Shown here piece after piece: positions 1 through 7,811 of a stretch of DNA of 32,410 bases. The notes beneath the pieces were generated by a model. That model did not search any database. It saw nothing but the letters and a program-made list of their open reading frames with translations, and was not told the origin of the DNA. This stretch comes from Alteromonas sp. ASW11-130 (lineage in GTDB: Bacteria; Pseudomonadota; Gammaproteobacteria; Enterobacterales; Alteromonadaceae), in the NCBI RefSeq assembly GCF_026183735.1, contig NZ_JAPFRE010000031.1, positions 1-32,410 on the forward strand, written 5' to 3'. A program made the translations under genes and the position numbers. How positions within the stretch are numbered: the stretch's first letter is position 1; every line of letters starts with the position of its first letter.

Positions 1-165
1 ATCCACTTCGAAGGGCGACTGGATAGTGTATTAGATATTTAAGCCTAACTAGCTGACACAGAATTCTGAACGCCCTCGGCTGATATGCTATTTACGACAA
101 AGTCACTCGGTAATTAGACCGACATAAACCCTTGGTAATCACACAAGTGAACGTAAGCGCTTCAA
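1..165. other. Left-edge sequence with no gene seen
   Basis: I see no convincing reading frame, RNA gene or repeat between the window edge and the end of the small regulator gene. The stretch may be the downstream intergenic space of that gene. Confidence 0.5.
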
Positions 166-444
166 TTAAGACTTTGCGGTATTGTCCCCAATTGTGGCAA
201 GCTCTTGCATAGCATCGCTTATGTGTTTTAGCAATTTCTTACGCGCTTCTCTGTCTTCCTTGGAGGTTGTAGTAACCATCATAAACTTTTCAAATTCATA
301 CAAATCCATTTTGCATTCCTTCGTTTCATAGTTCACAACAGTACCTTCAGACCAATCCATAAGCAGGGCGAGCTCTTCTCTGCTTAGCTCAGCGTTATCT
401 CGCATCCGGCGAAAAAGCTCTGGTTTTAATTTTTTTCTAAACAT
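166..444 (-). CDS. Small XRE/Cro-like helix-turn-helix regulator
   Basis: This 92-residue protein is probably a DNA-binding regulator. Residues about 8-60 read as a Cro/C1-type helix-turn-helix: a basic first helix (LFRRMRDNAELSREELA), then LLMDWSEGTVVNYE, where the turn and the typical W/Y-E end of the recognition helix can be seen. The remaining 30 residues are charged and may form a dimerising helix. A purine-rich stretch precedes the ATG. No partner gene lies downstream before the window edge. The upstream region carries two identical 12-bp palindromes (507-539), which would suit autoregulation. The fold call comes from sequence pattern only; targets are unknown, and an antitoxin-like role is possible but no toxin is visible. 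Confidence 0.7.
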   Translation of the reverse strand: MFRKKLKPELFRRMRDNAELSREELALLMDWSEGTVVNYETKECKMDLYEFEKFMMVTTTSKEDREARKKLLKHISDAMQELATIGDNTAKS

Positions 445-506
445 CAGCCCTTTTTTCCTGGAGAATAAATTTAAAGGTAGGAATATCGTATTTAAGCATT
501 ACTAAA

Positions 507-539
507 ATTTTATAAAATATAACTGTAATTTTATAAAAT
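507..539. promoter_or_regulatory. Tandem palindromes, candidate operator
   Basis: The perfect 12-bp palindrome ATTTTATAAAAT occurs at 507-518 and again at 528-539. The start-to-start distance is 21 bp, two helical turns, so both would face the same side of the helix. The pair lies 63-95 bp upstream of the start codon of the helix-turn-helix gene, where an autoregulatory operator is expected. The repeats are seen directly; binding by that regulator is inferred. AT-rich palindromes can also arise by chance in AT-rich DNA. Confidence 0.5.
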
Positions 540-1024
540 GTCTATGTTTATATCCTTTACTACCAAAATTATTATACTGTAAATAGGATGTTTAGTTGAA
601 TACCGTCAACCCAACTAACCAGTTCAAACCTCCTTCTAGTACATTTTCTCAATTAGTATTAAGTAGGGAAATAGTTTCTACTCCCTCCCTGAATCGGGCG
701 AATATTAACCAGCTTGCCGCGTTTTTTACCCTAAACCATAAATGTAGGACAATATTTTTGCTTGTGAAGTACTTTCATGATTACAATACCGATGTAATAA
801 AATAGTTAACAGGTTATATAGTTTTAGTTATGTTTAAGATGACCCTTATAAACAAAAAAAAATGGATGGCGGTGTTTGCGCCTAGACAGAAGGGGAAACA
901 GAGCAACGCTATAAAGTTGGGACTAAACCGGTAATTTGGGGGTATACCCATTAAAAAGCAGATTTGTGTAATGCCCAGAGTATTGGCCTTATGTTAAAAA
1001 CAAAACCTTGAGTCATTTTATTCG
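540..1024. other. Intergenic stretch without a supported gene
   Basis: Beyond the tandem palindromes I find no supported gene here. A 69-codon frame beginning with TTG at 596 and a 34-codon frame at 830-934 exist. Neither has a ribosome binding site nor a recognisable composition or family. The stretch must contain the start signals for the two membrane-protein genes that follow, but I could not pick a clear promoter. Confidence 0.45.
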
Positions 1025-1690
1025 ATGAGTTTCTATAAAGTTGTTTTATATTTTGCACTAATTTTTGTGTTCTATTTTCTGCATATAGGAATTGAAGCTG
1101 AGAGGATTTTCTTCTTTATTTTCCTAGGCTTAATTTATTTTGATGCTCGTGATCCAAACATTCGGAGCCTGGTAGTCGTTATCGCGATGGTAGAGTTCCT
1201 GTTCTATGAAATTGATTACCTACTTTATGTGCTGGGAAAATATTACTGGGATACAGGCTCAATAGTTGGAGATATAATTCTAGACATAGTAATCGTTATG
1301 AGCATCATGTGTACAATGATGTGTGTGTATTATCGAAGTGAGATTATGGATACTGTTCGAAGCTGGGCTGGCTTAGAACACTTTGATTACTTGCCTACAA
1401 GGGCTGACATTGCGGTTATTAACACCATGCGTTTGATCGGTCTTTATCATGTAGTCATGCTACTCATAAACGCAAGCGTTGTTTACGAATACAACATTGC
1501 TGTTGAGTCTGCTCAGGCTATCCATATATCTTATCTAAAAGAAAGAATTATAGATTTAAATCGCATCTACGTCGAGTGGGGGTTCAATATCGCACTACTC
1601 AAATATTTCGCTTTAGTTTTTTCACTGCATGCTTGGATGAAAAAAGACGTAAACACAAAGCGCCCAAAACTTGGGTTACTTAAGGGGTAA
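1025..1690 (+). CDS. Polytopic inner-membrane protein, unknown function
   Basis: I do not recognise this 221-residue protein. It has about five or six hydrophobic segments, roughly at residues 1-20, 27-42, 46-70, 80-103, 134-152 and 188-206. It ends in a short basic tail (KKDVNTKRPKLGLLKG), which under the positive-inside rule suggests a cytoplasmic C-terminus. No ATP-binding, transporter or enzyme motif is visible. The ATG at 1025 has only a weak upstream site. Its stop is followed after two bases by the ATG of the next gene, so the two are almost certainly co-translated and may form one membrane complex. Confidence 0.65.
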   Translation: MSFYKVVLYFALIFVFYFLHIGIEAERIFFFIFLGLIYFDARDPNIRSLVVVIAMVEFLFYEIDYLLYVLGKYYWDTGSIVGDIILDIVIVMSIMCTMMCVYYRSEIMDTVRSWAGLEHFDYLPTRADIAVINTMRLIGLYHVVMLLINASVVYEYNIAVESAQAIHISYLKERIIDLNRIYVEWGFNIALLKYFALVFSLHAWMKKDVNTKRPKLGLLKG

Positions 1691-1692
1691 AT

Positions 1693-1980
1693 ATGAGTTT
1701 CTCCATCTCAACCCCACTCACGGCTTTCACTCTGTGGCGCGAATACTTAACGCGCCGCATGAAGATTGTGTTCTCTTTCATACTAACACTGACACCGATA
1801 ATTACATTATTTTATCTGAATAGTCCAGACCCAAATGAAGCTAGAACCTTATTTCAATTTTGCATTGGCTCTTTATACCGCATTTGCACAATCGTCTTAG
1901 TTTTCTTTGTTGCTGACTATTTTCGGTTTATGTTGCAAGTATATCAACCCGAAGGGAAAACCCTCGAAGATATAAATTGA
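1693..1980 (+). CDS. Small membrane protein coupled to upstream gene
   Basis: This 95-residue protein has a basic, polar N-terminus (residues 1-24, including WREYLTRRMK) and two hydrophobic segments at about 25-43 and 50-75, with a polar tail. An AAGGGG ribosome binding site sits within the last codons of the preceding membrane-protein gene, five bases before the ATG, so translation is coupled. The size and topology are holin-like, but nothing else supports that. The function is unknown. It runs convergent with the small secreted protein gene on the other strand, with only 12 bases (rich in T) between the two stop codons. Confidence 0.65.
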   Translation: MSFSISTPLTAFTLWREYLTRRMKIVFSFILTLTPIITLFYLNSPDPNEARTLFQFCIGSLYRICTIVLVFFVADYFRFMLQVYQPEGKTLEDIN

Positions 1981-1992
1981 ACACGATTTTTT

Positions 1993-2289
1993 TTAACTAA
2001 ACTTAGTATCTTTGCCAGCAGTCACTAACTTGTTCCATATAGTCTCAGATATTGATTGATCATTTGTCTCATGACGACGCTTAGTCTTGTTTGCAAACTC
2101 TTGAGTATCATCACCGGCTTTAATCTGGTTGATAAGCAATGACTTTTCATCAAATTGTTGTACTTCCTTGCTAACCTGCACTTCTTCCAATGAAATCGGT
2201 TGCTCATTGCTCTCACTAGCATTAACAGGGTATACGGAGCAAACCACAATACCGGCTATCACTGTTTTTTTTGTTTTTTCGATAGACAT
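1993..2289 (-). CDS. Small secreted/periplasmic protein
   Basis: This is a 98-residue protein with an N-terminal signal peptide: a basic start (MSIEKTKKT), the hydrophobic stretch VIAGIVVCSVY, and a likely cleavage site after VNA. The mature part is hydrophilic, rich in Lys, Glu, Gln and Asp, without cysteines and with no recognised domain. I start it at the ATG at 2289 because GGGAG lies seven bases upstream; the ATG six bases earlier would leave almost no spacing. It follows the 2-oxoglutarate oxygenase gene by about 20 bases and is probably in an operon with it and with the oxygenase-like gene before that. It could be a substrate of those enzymes, but that is inference. Confidence 0.6.
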   Translation of the reverse strand: MSIEKTKKTVIAGIVVCSVYPVNASESNEQPISLEEVQVSKEVQQFDEKSLLINQIKAGDDTQEFANKTKRRHETNDQSISETIWNKLVTAGKDTKFS

Positions 2290-2308
2290 TTCCATTCTCC
2301 CAAAAGTA

Positions 2309-2881
2309 TTACGTATATTTTATAAATGTTATCAAGCTATATCTGTCACCACTTTCAGGAGGTGTGACATAGTGATAATGTGACCAATCCGTAGGCACTA
2401 TGACCATTCGACCTTGCTTAGGGCAGACCACTAGTGGTTCAAACTTTGATGGGAGGTGTAATTCCCCCCCCTCACTCACATCATTAAGGTACCAAATAAT
2501 TGCTAAACACCGTGTATGAGCTTTACCATTGGAGTCAAAGTGCACATCAAACTTATCGATGCCCTTTTCAAACTTCATGATCTCTAACGGTTCGTAGCCG
2601 TCCCCTAATGGAAAAGGAATGTCTAGTAGCCGCTTATATTCTTGAATAGCTTCGAGCATTTGTCTTCGCACAAATCTTTCCATGTTTGGTGCATTACTTA
2701 AATTAAGTAAAAAGTCTCTATATTGAGTGTCACCAGTATATTTGCCGGCAGCTTTATTGTTCAGATTAACGAGCTGCCTATTTTCTTCAAACAGCTCAAT
2801 TAAAGCCTGGCACTGCGAATTATTAATACTGTCATCTTTAATGACAACATCCCTGCCAATATGTATCACAAGCACACGCAA
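2309..2881 (-). CDS. Fe(II)/2-oxoglutarate dioxygenase, prolyl-4-hydroxylase-like
   Basis: This protein of about 190 residues has the double-stranded beta-helix signature of the prolyl 4-hydroxylase-like superfamily. The iron triad is visible as H114-F-D116 and H170 (in SHYHYVTPP), with R180 (GDRYSL) as the expected 2-oxoglutarate-binding arginine. Known relatives hydroxylate protein side chains or free amino acids; the substrate cannot be told from sequence. The start is uncertain. The open frame begins at a TTG directly after an in-frame TGA; GTG codons at 2875 and 2869 are alternatives, and none has a clear ribosome site. A run of eight G (2464-2471) encodes the Glu-Gly-Gly stretch and is a slippage risk. 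The next gene upstream is a degenerate relative; the next downstream encodes a small secreted protein. Confidence 0.78.
   Translation of the reverse strand: MRVLVIHIGRDVVIKDDSINNSQCQALIELFEENRQLVNLNNKAAGKYTGDTQYRDFLLNLSNAPNMERFVRRQMLEAIQEYKRLLDIPFPLGDGYEPLEIMKFEKGIDKFDVHFDSNGKAHTRCLAIIWYLNDVSEGGELHLPSKFEPLVVCPKQGRMVIVPTDWSHYHYVTPPESGDRYSLITFIKYT
2464..2471 (-). repeat. G8 homopolymer in dioxygenase gene
   Basis: Eight consecutive G on the coding strand, encoding Glu-Gly-Gly in the dioxygenase core between the two iron motifs. Runs of this length can slip during replication or sequencing, which would shift the frame. Confidence 0.6.
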
Positions 2882-2963
2882 TCATTTTATAAACACTGTA
2901 AGCACACGTTAACTTATCAGTTATAGCTGGTCAACATAGAATCAATAAAAATTTACAAGTAGC

Positions 2964-3473
2964 TTATTGATACTGCATACAGCAATATAAGTTAATCGTC
3001 TTCACAGACCCTGTGCCCAAAGGAGATACAGCAAATCTATGAGAGAAATACGGAGGAAAAATCAACGCATCACCTGACTTACAATTATTTATGACATTTT
3101 GGGAGGGAAAACGAAACTCTGCAGATTCTCCTGAGCCTACTATAAACATAAACGCGACAAATCGTTGTGATCTGCCCTTCCCGCCTAAGTCACATAGCCG
3201 CTTTTCATCCGTATTGTATTCGATAGCGTCTAACTCCAAAGAATATTTATTCCCTTCATCGTTAAAAACAATGTTTGGCATTACATCAGTAGAGTAATTC
3301 TGGTAGTGACTTGATTGTATTTCAGCTAAAGCTATTAGGTCGACTTCCTGAATGTGCTCAGCAATATCTCTACCAGCTTCAAAGGTACGGGTTAGGGAAG
3401 CCAGCAGTTCTTTATTTAATGCGCCGTCCAGTTTGATTATGTATTCAGACAAATACTGGTATTCCTGCGTCAT
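2964..3473 (-). CDS. Degenerate 2-oxoglutarate-oxygenase-fold protein
   Basis: This 169-residue protein aligns by eye with its downstream neighbour over the cupin-like core. SGDALIFPPYFSHRFAVSPL matches the region around the distal His, keeping H145; K158 stands where the 2-oxoglutarate-binding basic residue is expected. The first iron-binding motif HxD is replaced by L93-C94-D95, so one of the three metal ligands is missing. It is therefore probably a pseudoenzyme or one with altered metal binding, perhaps a partner of the active-looking neighbour. CGGAG lies five bases before the ATG, which supports this start. It is the first gene of a three-gene minus-strand group. The homology call is by pattern only. 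Confidence 0.6.
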   Translation of the reverse strand: MTQEYQYLSEYIIKLDGALNKELLASLTRTFEAGRDIAEHIQEVDLIALAEIQSSHYQNYSTDVMPNIVFNDEGNKYSLELDAIEYNTDEKRLCDLGGKGRSQRFVAFMFIVGSGESAEFRFPSQNVINNCKSGDALIFPPYFSHRFAVSPLGTGSVKTINLYCCMQYQ

Positions 3474-3568
3474 AGCATCTCCGTTAAATTGTTTGCACGA
3501 AGCATAAAAGTAATTAGCTTTGCAAACTCCAATTCATTTGAAAACAGTTCTTAACTAACGTGCCCCCC

Positions 3569-4440
3569 TTAACGAATACTCAGAATAATATTGCTGCCAG
3601 AACGCATATTATGCTTTTCTATTTTCGCTATCCACTTAGCTACTTCCCAAGGGCCGTCCATAGCTGCTGCCGCATACATATCAGGGTACCATCGTTTCAC
3701 AATATTGTCATATGGGGAGTGGTTCAATACATAGCCAAAGACTTGTTTACTCGCAGTGGGGTTACCTAACTCAGTCCGATCAGCCTTTGTATACACGAGA
3801 CGACTGTTCATCAATGTATTTAAACCATCAACAAAAGGAACAAGGTTTCCAATAGATGTATAAACTGCTTGAGGGTGCTGTCTTACAGAACAGTCACTTA
3901 ACTTGATAGATTCTACGTCCGACGTTTTTATATGAAAAACAAAGAGTTGGAAGCTGTCACCCATGCAAAAATCGAGATACACCTTTTATTTGCTGTGAAA
4001 TTGCCCGTTTCTCACGGAAAGACCTAACATATAGGGTAGCTATTTGGCCACCTGTTGTGTCTTCAGTCCATGCTAAGTAGTTTTAGTTTGCTGAAATAGC
4101 TAAATTTGACAAGTGATAGCTTTTCGCTCTTTCATTAGCGTCAATCAGTAGCCTTCTAAGACCTGATTTTTTACTAGTAAGATAGTAGGTGGGAAAGTCT
4201 GCATCACTTTTATACAGGCTCTCGTAGACATACAATTCATCTTCCCATTTTCTGAGTCAGCTTTTTGACGGTGAGCGACTTTTAATTTCTTCAAAGACAC
4301 GGCTTAGCTATTGATTTTGATTGAAAAGTGATGTTTTTAACTCATTTTCCATCTGAATTTTCTTTAAAACCACAGCGTCATCAACTACTGGGTAGCTCTT
4401 GTTTCACAGTCAACCAAATTCGTCGACGAACTCTTCACCA
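3569..4440 (-). pseudogene. Decayed S9 oligopeptidase B-like peptidase
   Basis: This is the wreck of a serine peptidase of the prolyl oligopeptidase family (S9, oligopeptidase B-like). Reading from about 4440 downward in shifting frames gives pieces that match the N-terminal and propeller region of oligopeptidase B: EEIKSRSPS, then YYLTSKKSG, LLIDANERAKSYH and LAWTEDTTGGQIATLYV. These are broken by at least three in-frame stops. The open stretch 3569-3982 supplies the C-terminal part: LVPFVDGLNTLMNS, ELGNPTASKQVFGYVLNHSPYDN and WEVAKWIAKI. The segment with the catalytic serine (GGSAGG) is deleted, and the frame ends before the catalytic His. An intact relative would be about 700 residues; less than half remains. 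Homology is from memory of the family. Confidence 0.75.
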
Positions 4441-4675
4441 TGTTAAATATTATATTTTACACCTATATATTATTGCGAAAATTTATCTTCCCAGAAAGTA
4501 ATAAGATTGTTCAGTGCGTAAGGGAATATGGCTGATATCAAGCTATTAATAATTTACATAAATTGTACATTGGGTTAGCATTTGCTTAAGCTTTAACAAT
4601 ACAGCTCCATCATCATAAAGAAGCTTTCAATTTTGTACCGTTAAGCTTGGCCAATATCGTGTTCCAAGGAAGAAG
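4441..4675. other. Divergent intergenic region before thioesterase gene
   Basis: This AT-rich stretch lies between the decayed peptidase and the plus-strand thioesterase gene and should hold the promoter of the latter. I see TTGTAC at 4563-4568 as a possible -35 element but no good -10 at the right distance, so I do not call a promoter. AAGGA immediately before the ATG at 4676 is the ribosome binding site. Confidence 0.4.
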
Positions 4676-5443
4676 ATGAATATAAATAATTTATTCGTAA
4701 TACCTAAGCCAGTTTCAAATCCAAAAGTTCGCCTTTTCTGCTTTCCCTTTGCAGGAGGAAGTATTAGCACATATATCCCTTGGATAGAGCAGTTTAGTAG
4801 TGATATTGAGTTTGTTTTGATTCAGCCGCCTGGACGTGGGGTACGCATTGCAGAGCCACCTCATAACTGTATGGGAGCATTAGTCAGTGAAATATTAGAA
4901 CACAAGAAGTTTGTCACTAAAACTCCATATATAGTATTTGGGCACAGCTTGGGAAGTAGAGTCGCCTACGAGCTTTGTCGACAACTGAATTTGTTAGAAA
5001 TGCCTTTGCCAGAATATTTCATAGCTTCTGGTAGTCGGGCTCCACATATTTCATCGGATAAACCTCACATTCATGGTTTACCGAAGAATGACTTTATAAA
5101 AGAGCTAGAGCAATTAAATGGAACACCCAAGGAGTTGCTAGAAAACAAAGAACTGATGGATCTTTTTATTCCGCTTTTGCGAGCTGACTTTAAAATTGCA
5201 GAGACTTATATGGCCCAAGAGGCGAAAATGCCTTTTCCAATTCTTGTGTTGCATGGCAGAGAAGATGTAGATATTGATCCACACCAGATTGCTGGTTGGC
5301 AAGACCTGTCATGTATAGAGTGTACTTTAGTGCAACTACCAGGTGACCATTTCTTTATTAACGAATTTAGAAACGAAGTTATAAAACAAGTATCTTTGGT
5401 CGTTGAGAAATCATTAGCCGTTTGCTCAGATACCGTATGCTAA
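4676..5443 (+). CDS. Type II thioesterase (NRPS proofreading)
   Basis: This is a 255-residue alpha/beta hydrolase of the external (type II) thioesterase family. Such enzymes clear wrongly loaded or stalled acyl groups from carrier-protein arms of NRPS and polyketide lines. The N-terminal FCFPFAGG motif, the nucleophile elbow GHSLGS with S91, D197 (in GREDVDIDP) and H225 (PGDHFF) form the expected triad. The length is typical (240-260). AAGGA precedes the ATG. It is followed 72 bases later by the S12 lipoprotein gene on the same strand, and the two converge on the NRPS cluster. A second, clearly different type II thioesterase is encoded inside the cluster (11718-12443), so this one may serve the same line or a module outside the window. 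Confidence 0.85.
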   Translation: MNINNLFVIPKPVSNPKVRLFCFPFAGGSISTYIPWIEQFSSDIEFVLIQPPGRGVRIAEPPHNCMGALVSEILEHKKFVTKTPYIVFGHSLGSRVAYELCRQLNLLEMPLPEYFIASGSRAPHISSDKPHIHGLPKNDFIKELEQLNGTPKELLENKELMDLFIPLLRADFKIAETYMAQEAKMPFPILVLHGREDVDIDPHQIAGWQDLSCIECTLVQLPGDHFFINEFRNEVIKQVSLVVEKSLAVCSDTVC

Positions 5444-5515
5444 CGACGTGACGATAAATCACTATTAGGAACCAGTACCAATTGCTAATGTCACGAGAGT
5501 AGGAGCTACAAGTCA

Positions 5516-6655
5516 GTGAAATACGATAGGAAGACACTATTAAACTTAATAGTACTAGTATTTGCCCCCTTGCTATTAGCTGGCTGTCAATATAAACAAA
5601 CGAGTTTTGAGGAAATCATCAGCAAGCAGCTAATTGAAAACAGCGAAAAGCACGGAATCTCTGTTCAAGAACTAGTTGTCATCCACAACCAGAACATTTT
5701 GTTTAATGGGCACTTAGATTTAAGCGACAAACATGGAATAAAAAACAAAGAACGTATTTTTCCTATTTATTCTGTTGCGAAATTGTTTGCTAATACGCTT
5801 GTCATGCAACTCTATGAAGAGGGAAAGTTGGACTTGTCTGCTCCAGCATCCACATATGTCCCGTCGTTACCTTATTCATGGCGTAATATTCAAGTTATAC
5901 AATTTCTCAATCATTCGTCGGGCGTGCCAGAATATTATGAAGTTATTGATGGAAAAGTCTTGTACCCAACCAGCCAAACAGAAACGTTCGATAGATTAAA
6001 AAGCCAACCACTCAATTTCGAGCCTGATACAGAAACCCGCTACACACAGACAAACTACTTGGTAATAAAACGCGTAATAGAATCTGTTACAAACTCAACT
6101 TACCGTAAGCTAGTTGAAAGTCGCATTTATCAACCACTGGGACTTCAAAATACATGGTTAGGGAGAAAAGGAGTTCCCCGAGAGAGGATTGTTCCGTTAA
6201 ACAATATCAGAAACGAACATGTCAATGTTGATGCATTTCCTGAATATGCAATATCTCACGCAGATGCTTACTCAACGATAGCAGATCTTTGTACATTCTT
6301 AACTGGACTTACGAGTGGGAAACTGGTTTCCAAAAGAACTTTGGTGAAACTCTGGCAGCCATACGCCCTTCAATCAAACAAAGTCGGAGGATTTTCCAGT
6401 GGCTGGAATTACGACAGGATTGGCACTTGGAATGCAATTGGTCATGATGGAGGTGGAGTGGTACGTGCAAGAGTCCTATTTAAAAACACGCTGGATGATC
6501 ATTACATCATCATATACCTAACTAATGATAATAAAGACGGTGTGTGGTCTCGAACTCTCGTTGATTCCATTCAACAGCATGTTCTGCCTGACTTATATAT
6601 ACGACTCTACTCTAAATTGAGGTATCTCTATCTAAGCTTCCGCCTTGCAATTTAG
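5516..6655 (+). CDS. Beta-lactamase-fold (S12) serine hydrolase lipoprotein
   Basis: This 379-residue protein has a lipoprotein signal: basic start, hydrophobic core and the lipobox LAGC with Cys at position 24. Gln at +2 predicts the outer membrane. The mature part is a class C beta-lactamase/S12 peptidase-like domain: S86-V-A-K89 (S-x-x-K), LNHSSGVPEYY, Y176-T-Q178 in the Y-x-N position, and H310-D-G in place of K-T-G. Family members include D-amino-acid peptidases, esterases and transpeptidase-like enzymes. The H-x-G box argues against a true penicillinase. GTG start with AGGAG ten bases upstream. Next to an NRPS cluster it could process the product or give self-protection. It lacks the C-terminal membrane helices of ClbP-type prodrug peptidases. 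The substrate is unknown. Confidence 0.75.
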   Translation: MKYDRKTLLNLIVLVFAPLLLAGCQYKQTSFEEIISKQLIENSEKHGISVQELVVIHNQNILFNGHLDLSDKHGIKNKERIFPIYSVAKLFANTLVMQLYEEGKLDLSAPASTYVPSLPYSWRNIQVIQFLNHSSGVPEYYEVIDGKVLYPTSQTETFDRLKSQPLNFEPDTETRYTQTNYLVIKRVIESVTNSTYRKLVESRIYQPLGLQNTWLGRKGVPRERIVPLNNIRNEHVNVDAFPEYAISHADAYSTIADLCTFLTGLTSGKLVSKRTLVKLWQPYALQSNKVGGFSSGWNYDRIGTWNAIGHDGGGVVRARVLFKNTLDDHYIIIYLTNDNKDGVWSRTLVDSIQQHVLPDLYIRLYSKLRYLYLSFRLAI

Positions 6656-6830
6656 GGTTATGTGTAGTGGTCAACTCACTTTTGAACGTCGAATTCAGTT
6701 CGAGATCATAGAAAAAAATGATTGGACATCGCCGCTACAGAAAATCACTCGAAGTTTACTGTTTAGCTTCAAACGTTGAGCCTCCGGTAACGACATTTAA
6801 GATATCCCTCCAATGATAGTCCCTGTATAA
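6656..6830. other. Convergent intergenic region, no gene seen
   Basis: Here the plus-strand lipoprotein gene and the minus-strand SyrP-like gene end facing each other, so both should terminate in this 175-base stretch. I find only a weak 5-bp inverted repeat (TCGAA/TTCGA near 6693-6707) without a T-run, so no intrinsic terminator is called. Confidence 0.4.
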
Positions 6831-7781
6831 TTATTGCTCCAATTTGCTTCTTATGACTGGGTCCACTTGGGCAAGCATTATACTTCGTTTTCCTTTAAAT
6901 GATTTACGTGCATGTGCTGTAAGCAAGTTGTCTAATATAACCAAATCTCCCTTTTCCCACTGCACATCAACAGCCTCTGATTTATATGCGCCTTGTAATT
7001 CAGCTAAAACATCTTCTTCAATCTGAGTGCCATCGCCATAAAAAGTATTGTGAGATAGATCCTCAACATCATATATACTCAGCAGCGCTTCTCTTATGTC
7101 CTCTTGCAATGTTCCAATATTGAAAAAGGTTGCATGATTAAACCATGACAACTCATTTGAAATAGGATGTCTCAAAAAAGGCGACCTTACTTGCCTTGTT
7201 CTTAGTGAGTTTTCATCCACCCATTCAAATGATATATCTTCTTCCTGGCAATATTTCTCAACAACACTTCTATCATTTGTGTTAAAAGCTTCTTGCCAGG
7301 AAATACCTATACCTTCAATAAAGTTTCGTACATACATCCACTTCTTGTCGGAAAACTTGTCAATAACGTCCTTACCTAGTCGATTAAATATCTTGCGACA
7401 GTCGGCTATAGGAGTTTCTCCACCCTCTTCAGCAGGGCAATCACAATAGAAAAATAACTTTCCTGGAAATATATTTTTGTAAGAATTCTCGTTATGCAAG
7501 AATATTTCTTGGTCAGCGCGGTAACTAGTGGAGGTATATATGTTGCCTACAATTTTATCTCTAGGTGAGCTTTCCTCTTCGTTATAAAACTCTTCTGTAG
7601 AGACGCTTTTGACTAGTTCCCCAAGCTGTTCAGCCGTCATATGCTTAAACCCTCTAAACAAAATAGCTCCATGCTTAGCAAGCTCTTCTGGTAGTGATTC
7701 TTTTTTTATCCAATTAATTAATTCCATTTCTGGCTCAGGGGCTTTGATAACCCGCGGAAAATCTTGCTCTTTCAACTTCAT
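6831..7781 (-). CDS. SyrP/TauD-like Fe(II)/2-oxoglutarate oxygenase
   Basis: This 316-residue protein belongs to the TauD/TfdA superfamily and most resembles the SyrP-type branch, which beta-hydroxylates an amino acid (Asp in syringomycin) held on an NRPS carrier protein. Iron ligands are visible as H96-N-E98 (FLHNENSY) and H290 (LLTAHAR), with R299 (GKRSI) as the 2-oxoglutarate-binding arginine. Glu in the HxE motif, as in SyrP, means the site can hydroxylate; halogenases have Ala or Gly there. Its gene lies 139 bases after the Thr-specific NRPS gene and is last in the minus-strand run. An inverted repeat (7812-7854) sits in that gap. The carrier-bound substrate could be Thr from the adjacent module or Asn from the large synthetase; sequence alone does not decide. 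Confidence 0.82.
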   Translation of the reverse strand: MKLKEQDFPRVIKAPEPEMELINWIKKESLPEELAKHGAILFRGFKHMTAEQLGELVKSVSTEEFYNEEESSPRDKIVGNIYTSTSYRADQEIFLHNENSYKNIFPGKLFFYCDCPAEEGGETPIADCRKIFNRLGKDVIDKFSDKKWMYVRNFIEGIGISWQEAFNTNDRSVVEKYCQEEDISFEWVDENSLRTRQVRSPFLRHPISNELSWFNHATFFNIGTLQEDIREALLSIYDVEDLSHNTFYGDGTQIEEDVLAELQGAYKSEAVDVQWEKGDLVILDNLLTAHARKSFKGKRSIMLAQVDPVIRSKLEQ

Positions 7782-7811
7782 CTCTCCATCGACCTAAATT
7801 ACTAGAGTTTA

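Noticed and set aside
596..805. 69-codon plus-strand open frame starting with TTG
   Set aside because: No ribosome binding site, a non-ATG start, and no recognisable family or composition; likely chance in an intergenic region.
830..934. 34-codon frame with a basic peptide (KKKWMAVFAPRQKGKQ)
   Set aside because: The composition is protein-like, but there is no ribosome binding site and nothing to compare it with; not enough to call a gene.
1981..1992. T-rich gap as an intrinsic terminator
   Set aside because: The only nearby stem (GGGAAAACCC in the end of the membrane-protein gene) is weak and about 20 bases away from the T-run.
4441..4675. Sigma-70 promoter for the plus-strand thioesterase gene
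   Set aside because: A TTGTAC box is present but no acceptable -10 hexamer lies at 16-18 bp.
5516..6655. Calling the S12 protein a true class C beta-lactamase
   Set aside because: Y-T-Q replaces Y-x-N and H-D-G replaces K-T-G, as in esterase or peptidase relatives, so resistance to beta-lactams is not supported.
6663..6690. TGTAGTGGTCAACTCAC, which resembles insertion-sequence ends
   Set aside because: No transposase remnant, no matching second end and no target duplication could be found nearby; the resemblance is from memory only.
6831..7781. SyrB2-like halogenase for the Thr module
   Set aside because: The iron motif is H-x-E with the carboxylate kept; halogenases have Ala or Gly there.
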